Positions 6,717 to 11,657 of a DNA stretch of 11,657 nt are shown piece after piece. The notes under the pieces are model-generated. The model was given only the letters and a program-made list of their open reading frames with translations. It had not been told where the DNA came from and ran no database searches. Both the position numbers and the translations under genes were made by a program. Source of the DNA: Planctomicrobium sp. (GTDB taxonomy: Bacteria > Planctomycetota > Planctomycetia > Planctomycetales > Planctomycetaceae); NCBI GenBank assembly GCA_029259835.1, contig JAJDEL010000017.1:1-11657 (forward strand), in the 5' to 3' direction. The first letter of the stretch is position 1; each line of letters begins with the position of its first letter.

Positions 6717-9269
6717 ATGAACAGAACGATGCTTATGATTGAGGCATTCTCGATTCTAATGATGTTTGTGATTTCGGCTGGGGCTGAAGAGACGATCCAG
6801 ACCGACCTGCTGATTGTCGGTGGCACGGAATCTGGTTGTGCGGCAGCTGTTCAGGCGGCTCGGATGGGAGTGAAGTCGATCACCCTTGTGAACGACATCG
6901 ACTGGCTGGGTGGGCAATTTTCCGCAGAATCCCTGGTTGCCATTGATGAGAATCGTGGTCCTGCTGGTTATGGACATGGAGTACCGTTTCCTCGCTCCGG
7001 AATCTTTGGTGAAGTCATGCGGGACATCGAGGCTCTTAACGTCCAAAAGTATGGCGTCCCACGACCTGGAAACACTCGCGTTATTACAACTTGTCTGCCA
7101 TCGGATGCCGAACGAATTTTTCGCGAACTTGCACGACCACATCTTGAAAGTGGTGTATTGAGAATTCAGTCGAATTACTTTCCTGTTGAAGTCCTCCTTG
7201 CTGAAGCAGGCAACACTGAGGAGAACAACACCGTGAGTGGCGTTCGGTTTCAGTCTACGACGAGTGAAAATCAGACGATTACTGTGCGTGCCCAATTAAC
7301 GATTGATGCTAGTGAGTGGGGGGATGTGATTCGCCTTTCCGGAGCTGCTTATGAATTTGGTCCCGATCTGAAAGCTCGCTACAACGAACCGCTGGCTCCG
7401 ACCTCGCGCGCAGACTATCCGCTGACTGATATGAATCCCATTACTTATTGCATGGTACTTAAGGAAACTGATTCCGATCAAACGATTGCCCAACCTTCTG
7501 GATTTGACCGTCGTAATTTCGACAAGCTTCCATATCCGTCTGACCCGTCCTGGATTTATGAAAGCAGACGCATCGTGGATCGGCACCATTTTCCATCGGT
7601 CACAACGCCAGATGCCGTACTCCTTTGCTTCCCAGCGTTTGATTATCCACTCGATGTCTACAGCCAAAAAGTTACGGATGAACTTGAAGAGACAGAACCG
7701 GGCGCCTCGAAAAAGAACATCGTCGAAATGACTCGTAAGCAACGACAAATCGTTTTCAATGACGCCAAGCAAAGGTCGCTCGGATATCTTTATTACTTGC
7801 AGACGATTCTGCACGAAAAGGCTTCCGATCCGAAACTGACGTTTCGCAAATTAAAGCTGGCTGATGAATTTGACACGCCAGATCACTTGCCACCGAAGCC
7901 GTATGTGCGTGAATCATTGAGATTGAAGTCGATGTATCAACTCCGTCAGCAAGACACAATGGGTGTTGGCAACGATGCCCGCAACTATGCTTCGGCAATG
8001 TTTCACGATGCTGTTGCTTGCTGGCAATTCGAATATGATTTTCACCCAACAATGCGAAAATTCATTGATAGTGATCTGGCAGGCCCGTGGCACTCAATAT
8101 TCAGAAAGAATCGAACCTGGGGACCTCCATACAGCGGACGTGCTCAGTTTTCGTTGCGGAGTCTGGTTCCGGAAAAAGTGGATGGACTCCTTGGAGCACA
8201 AAAAAACCTCGGGTACAGCAGCATCGTTTCATCCGCTGTTCGTTTGCATGATCAGTCAATCGCTGTTGGTCAGGGATGTGGAGCGGTCGCAGCCGTTTCG
8301 CTTCGCCACAGAACTCAACCAAGAACGCTTCCCTGGAATGCAAAGCTGCTATCAGAAATTTGGGATGGACTCTTGAAGACAAGTTCCATCCCGCAAACGT
8401 TGTGGCCCTTTGGTGATCTTGAACCAACGCACAAAAATTTTGTGGCAATCAATCAACTGGCAGTGCGACAACTCATTCCTCTTGCTCCAAATGAAGTGGA
8501 ATTTTACGCAGAGCAGGAAGCGACCAGGGATTGGCAAGAAAGCGTGATAGAGAGACTGCGCGAAAGAAAGCTCGATTCTGTAATTCACATCCCGACTGAG
8601 AAACAGTTGACACGCGGAGAGTTTGCTGAGTTCATATGGGATCAGGTGAAAGCCTCAGTCGATCAATCATTCAAGCGAATGCATCTCGACGATGCCGATG
8701 GGGATAACATCACTGACGCCGACGATCCTGTTCCGTTTCAGCCTGGGCGTTCCACCTGGAGTGACTGGTCTCCTGGACCAGGAGCGGATGGGCTTCCAGA
8801 TCCGATGGTGCTTGCGGATAAAACCATTCAGCGATTTAACTTCTGTGGGAAGGGGCAGACAGCCGAAGGCTTCTCCAGCGATCATGGTTTGCCATTCAAC
8901 ATTGACAGAGGCTACGGCTGGACGAAATCCGTCGAAGCGAATAGCCGCGTGCGGTCACGTTTTCCGGAAAAATTTCGGGATTCGTTTCTGTTTACCCGGT
9001 CTCACGACACTTGGGAACTGAACCTTGCATCAGGACGCTATGAAGTCACAGTCTGCGTCGGGGATTCCGGACACGAACAGTTCGGACAAAATCTCACGAT
9101 TGAAGGCACTCCGGCAATGCGAAACATCACCACGCCGTCCGGGCAATACCACGAAACGACTCGCGAAGTCGAAGTGACCGATGGTCGTCTGACGATTGAA
9201 ATCGGATTGCCTGGAGCGTCAACAAACACCTGTCTTAACTGGCTGGCTGTAAAAGCTCTCGTGAACTGA
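6717..9269 (+). CDS. Secreted FAD-dependent oxidoreductase with SLH-like, Ca-binding and malectin-like regions
   Basis: An 850-residue protein of the FAD_oxidored family (PF12831 type); the substrate is unknown. Residues 1-22 are a signal peptide ending in SAGA-E, so export is likely. The FAD-binding Rossmann motif DLLIVGGTESGCAAA covers 30-44, with LGGQFS at 64-69. Family blocks DASEWGDV (197-204), SLVPEKVDGLLGAQKNLG (482-499) and GQGCGAVAAV (518-527) complete the oxidoreductase part. Residues about 574-645 (NQLAVRQLIPLAPN, then LTRGEFAEFIW) resemble a degenerate SLH-type module. Residues 659-670 (D-A-D-G-D-N-I-T-D-A-D-D) form a Ca-binding loop of the EF-hand/thrombospondin type 3 kind. Residues about 705-850, with R-G-Y-G-W at 731-735 and a beta-rich end, look like a malectin/galactose-binding carbohydrate module. 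A weak GAGAG ribosome site precedes the ATG. The gene stands alone and is divergent from hppA. Domain names past residue 530 are inference. Confidence 0.88.
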   Translation: MNRTMLMIEAFSILMMFVISAGAEETIQTDLLIVGGTESGCAAAVQAARMGVKSITLVNDIDWLGGQFSAESLVAIDENRGPAGYGHGVPFPRSGIFGEVMRDIEALNVQKYGVPRPGNTRVITTCLPSDAERIFRELARPHLESGVLRIQSNYFPVEVLLAEAGNTEENNTVSGVRFQSTTSENQTITVRAQLTIDASEWGDVIRLSGAAYEFGPDLKARYNEPLAPTSRADYPLTDMNPITYCMVLKETDSDQTIAQPSGFDRRNFDKLPYPSDPSWIYESRRIVDRHHFPSVTTPDAVLLCFPAFDYPLDVYSQKVTDELEETEPGASKKNIVEMTRKQRQIVFNDAKQRSLGYLYYLQTILHEKASDPKLTFRKLKLADEFDTPDHLPPKPYVRESLRLKSMYQLRQQDTMGVGNDARNYASAMFHDAVACWQFEYDFHPTMRKFIDSDLAGPWHSIFRKNRTWGPPYSGRAQFSLRSLVPEKVDGLLGAQKNLGYSSIVSSAVRLHDQSIAVGQGCGAVAAVSLRHRTQPRTLPWNAKLLSEIWDGLLKTSSIPQTLWPFGDLEPTHKNFVAINQLAVRQLIPLAPNEVEFYAEQEATRDWQESVIERLRERKLDSVIHIPTEKQLTRGEFAEFIWDQVKASVDQSFKRMHLDDADGDNITDADDPVPFQPGRSTWSDWSPGPGADGLPDPMVLADKTIQRFNFCGKGQTAEGFSSDHGLPFNIDRGYGWTKSVEANSRVRSRFPEKFRDSFLFTRSHDTWELNLASGRYEVTVCVGDSGHEQFGQNLTIEGTPAMRNITTPSGQYHETTREVEVTDGRLTIEIGLPGASTNTCLNWLAVKALVN

Positions 9270-9288
9270 GGGTCGATGGCAAACGAAA

Positions 9289-9315
9289 AAAGCTCCTCGG
9301 CGTTCGAGGAGCTTT
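9289..9315. terminator. Bidirectional intrinsic terminator between the convergent genes
   Basis: AAAGCTCCTCG (9289-9299) is perfectly complementary to CGAGGAGCTTT (9305-9315) around a five-base loop. Reading the minus strand the stem is followed by six T residues, making it a strong stop for metK, 134 bases after its stop codon. Reading plus there are only three T residues, so it ends the FAD oxidoreductase transcript, 20 bases after its stop, less strongly. Confidence 0.88.
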
Positions 9316-9383
9316 CATCTGTATGTCTTATCTAAGGGCGTATTTGAATATTCCTATCACTGCCTTATCGCGGCAACGTTTGT

Positions 9384-9418
9384 CCCCTCTCCCTGGGTGA
9401 GAGGGTTAGGGTGAGGGG
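9384..9418. repeat. REP-like GC-rich palindromic repeat
   Basis: A 35-base element built from C/T runs and matching G/A runs. CCCTCTC (9385-9391) pairs with GAGAGGG (9399-9405), or CCCCTC (9384-9389) pairs with GAGGGG (9413-9418), giving two competing stems. The segment GAGGGTTAGGGTGAGGGG resembles, from memory, a short dispersed intergenic repeat seen in many copies in several bacterial phyla. It lies between a metK end and its distal terminator, a usual place for such elements. Copy number cannot be judged from one window. Confidence 0.6.
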
Positions 9419-9448
9419 CGAAGCTCAATGTTCAAACAGACTCTATGC

Positions 9449-10591
<1,143 letters not shown>

Positions 10592-10620
10592 GGTCGTTCA
10601 TTGTCCTCGTGTTTGGTTTT

Positions 10621-10693
10621 CCTCGAGACCGTTTCGGTTGTCTTTTTGAGGAAAAGGAGCGAATCCTGGAGTCCGTAGCAACGGTGACAGGAT
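10621..10693 (-). promoter_or_regulatory. Two-hairpin leader upstream of metK
   Basis: Two inverted repeats follow each other before the metK start at 10591. The first on the transcript pairs ATCCTG with CAGGAT (10688-10693, 10663-10668), with an inner CCGT/ACGG stem around a TGCT loop. The second pairs CCTC with GAGG (10648-10651, 10621-10624), with inner ACCG/CGGT around AAA (10628-10638). No known SAM riboswitch class was recognised. SAM genes are often controlled by leader RNAs, so a regulatory role is plausible but unproven. Confidence 0.4.
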
Positions 10694-10874
10694 CAATCAT
10701 GCTCTCAGCGAAATTCATTTTCGAAGTCTGTCAGACCTCGGCGAAAGCGGGATTTTAGTGACGCCGAAACGGGAAAACTACCCTCGCGAACGATTTGCCG
10801 CAAAGAACCTGTAAATGAGACAGCCTCGGATGCCAAGTCGACATGCTCTGCGTAACACCCACATTGGCAAGTCT

Positions 10875-11480
10875 TTAGGATGACCACTTTTTCAGGCGTG
10901 GGGCCTCATCTCGAAGATTACACCAACTCAAATGTTGCAGACCGCTCGCGACGACAGGGAAGTCACGATCGACCATGCCAAGTTCTGCCGCTTCCGATAA
11001 CGAAGGAGAGCCACTGAGTGGAACGGATTTGACAAGGACAAGCTGCGACTCTTTGTGCAATGAGCAGACCCAAGCCGCAATAGAATCACTGGTCACCTCC
11101 CAAGACTCTGAGAGAGAAGAATGCTGAAGCGTCAGTTCTGCGACATCAAGTACCGGCAATAGATCCGCCTCCCAAATAGCGGAGAGTTGATCGGGAGAAG
11201 TCGCCAACTGAAACCGAGGTGAGAGTCCTGCTACGAGTCGCGCTGTGATCGAAAGCGTCCGCACACCCAAATCGTGCGCAAGAGTGTCTCCCAAGTCAAC
11301 CTGATCATCCAATCGCCGAACCTCATCCGCAAACCGTCCCCCACCAGGAATGACAATCGGTCGCACGAACGCCTGCTTCTCCAGAAACTGCATCAGCCGT
11401 GATCCTAAATCCGGAAAGTCGAAGAGACTCCCTCCCAATTTGATGACCGTCACGGGTGTTTTGTGAAAGACGTTGAGCAT
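10875..11480 (-). CDS. Amino acid kinase family protein, probably MfnE-like
   Basis: A 201-residue protein of the amino acid kinase fold (aspartokinase/uridylate kinase superfamily), which transfers ATP phosphate to a small substrate. The ATP-binding start T-V-I-K14-L-G-G-S-L is clear. The P-G-G-G-R-F-A-D-E-V loop covers about 45-54. The motif W-E-V-T-S-D-S-I-A-A-W at 127-137 is followed by LVLVKSV at 147-153. From memory this combination matches the small kinases of methanofuran synthesis (MfnE, aminomethylfuran methyl phosphate kinase) and their homologues in bacteria with tetrahydromethanopterin C1 pathways, including planctomycetes. No other gene of that pathway is in the window. Aspartokinase, glutamate kinase and UMP kinase are less likely, given the short length and lack of their extra domains. 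The ATG at 11478-11480 has no clear ribosome site. A hairpin lies just upstream and metK lies downstream. Confidence 0.8.
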   Translation of the reverse strand: MLNVFHKTPVTVIKLGGSLFDFPDLGSRLMQFLEKQAFVRPIVIPGGGRFADEVRRLDDQVDLGDTLAHDLGVRTLSITARLVAGLSPRFQLATSPDQLSAIWEADLLPVLDVAELTLQHSSLSESWEVTSDSIAAWVCSLHKESQLVLVKSVPLSGSPSLSEAAELGMVDRDFPVVASGLQHLSWCNLRDEAPRLKKWSS

Positions 11481-11484
11481 GGTT

Positions 11485-11523
11485 AAAAAATTCGGCAGCG
11501 GCTACGGGATGAGTCCCCTTAGC
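11485..11523 (-). promoter_or_regulatory. Hairpin and T-run just before the amino acid kinase start
   Basis: On the minus strand GCTAAGGGG can pair with the CCCGTAGC side (11515-11523 with 11501-11509), giving eight pairs with one mismatch and one G-U. After ten bases comes a run of six T residues (11485-11490), ending four bases before the ATG. The gap between stem and T-run is too long for a classic terminator. It may be a weak attenuator or chance structure. Confidence 0.3.
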
Positions 11524-11608
11524 ATCCGGTTCGTCGTAAACACTCAGTTTTCATTCAACGCACATGATAAAGTGTTTTGTCGCTACGTGACTCGAACAAA
11601 TGGGTGCG

Positions 11609-11657
11609 TCATTTCTTGGCGGTGAGTTCGTCTAAGTCCAGTCTGTACAGGATTTGA
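11609..11657 (-). CDS. Possible C-terminal end of a gene continuing past the right edge
   Basis: Reading in from the right edge on the minus strand, one frame gives 15 codons ending QILYRLDLDELTAKK and a TGA at 11609-11611. The acidic, leucine-containing, lysine-ended tail looks like a normal protein C-terminus, and the direction agrees with the next gene. The other two minus-strand frames are also open or nearly so over this short span, so this is a weak call. The product cannot be named. Confidence 0.3.
   Translation of the reverse strand, partial: QILYRLDLDELTAKK

Noticed and set aside
10592..10874. Known SAM riboswitch or SAH riboswitch upstream of metK
   Set aside because: The conserved core sequences of the classes I know were not found; only unclassified hairpins are present.

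Overview
The window most likely comes from a planctomycete chromosome. Base composition is near 50% G+C. The clues are an MfnE-like amino acid kinase of the kind planctomycetes carry with their tetrahydromethanopterin C1 genes, a secreted FAD oxidoreductase fused to Ca-binding and malectin-like modules, a large membrane pyrophosphatase, and the housekeeping gene sequences. This is inference from gene types and composition; no search was run. No phage, transposase, CRISPR array, tRNA or rRNA was recognised.

Layout. On the minus strand, from about 6.2 kb down to 1, lie hppA (membrane pyrophosphatase), rsfS (ribosomal silencing factor), argS (arginyl-tRNA synthetase), purE and purK (partial, cut by the window edge). 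A strong intrinsic terminator separates rsfS from argS and sits only 29 bases before the argS start, so it may act as an attenuator. A divergent intergenic region (6201-6716) holds a good sigma70-like promoter for hppA, a roughly 190-base hppA leader with several inverted repeats, and the upstream region of the only plus-strand gene. That gene (6717-9269) encodes a secreted multidomain FAD-dependent oxidoreductase. It converges on metK (minus strand). Between them are a near-perfect terminator hairpin and a REP-like GC-rich repeat. Upstream of metK are a structured leader, an amino acid kinase gene, a second leader hairpin, and what may be the last codons of another minus-strand gene at the right edge.

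How the genes fit together. Most are core metabolism: purine synthesis (PurE/PurK), translation and its control (ArgS, RsfS), SAM synthesis (MetK, which itself releases pyrophosphate) and ion pumping powered by pyrophosphate from such biosynthetic reactions (HppA). The amino acid kinase may belong to methanofuran-type cofactor synthesis. The FAD oxidoreductase is the accessory gene and is probably exported.

No clearly new system is visible. The points most worth a second look are the argS terminator/attenuator, the structured leaders of hppA and metK, the large insert in HppA, the lysine-rich insert in ArgS, the domain fusion in the FAD oxidoreductase, and the REP-like repeat.
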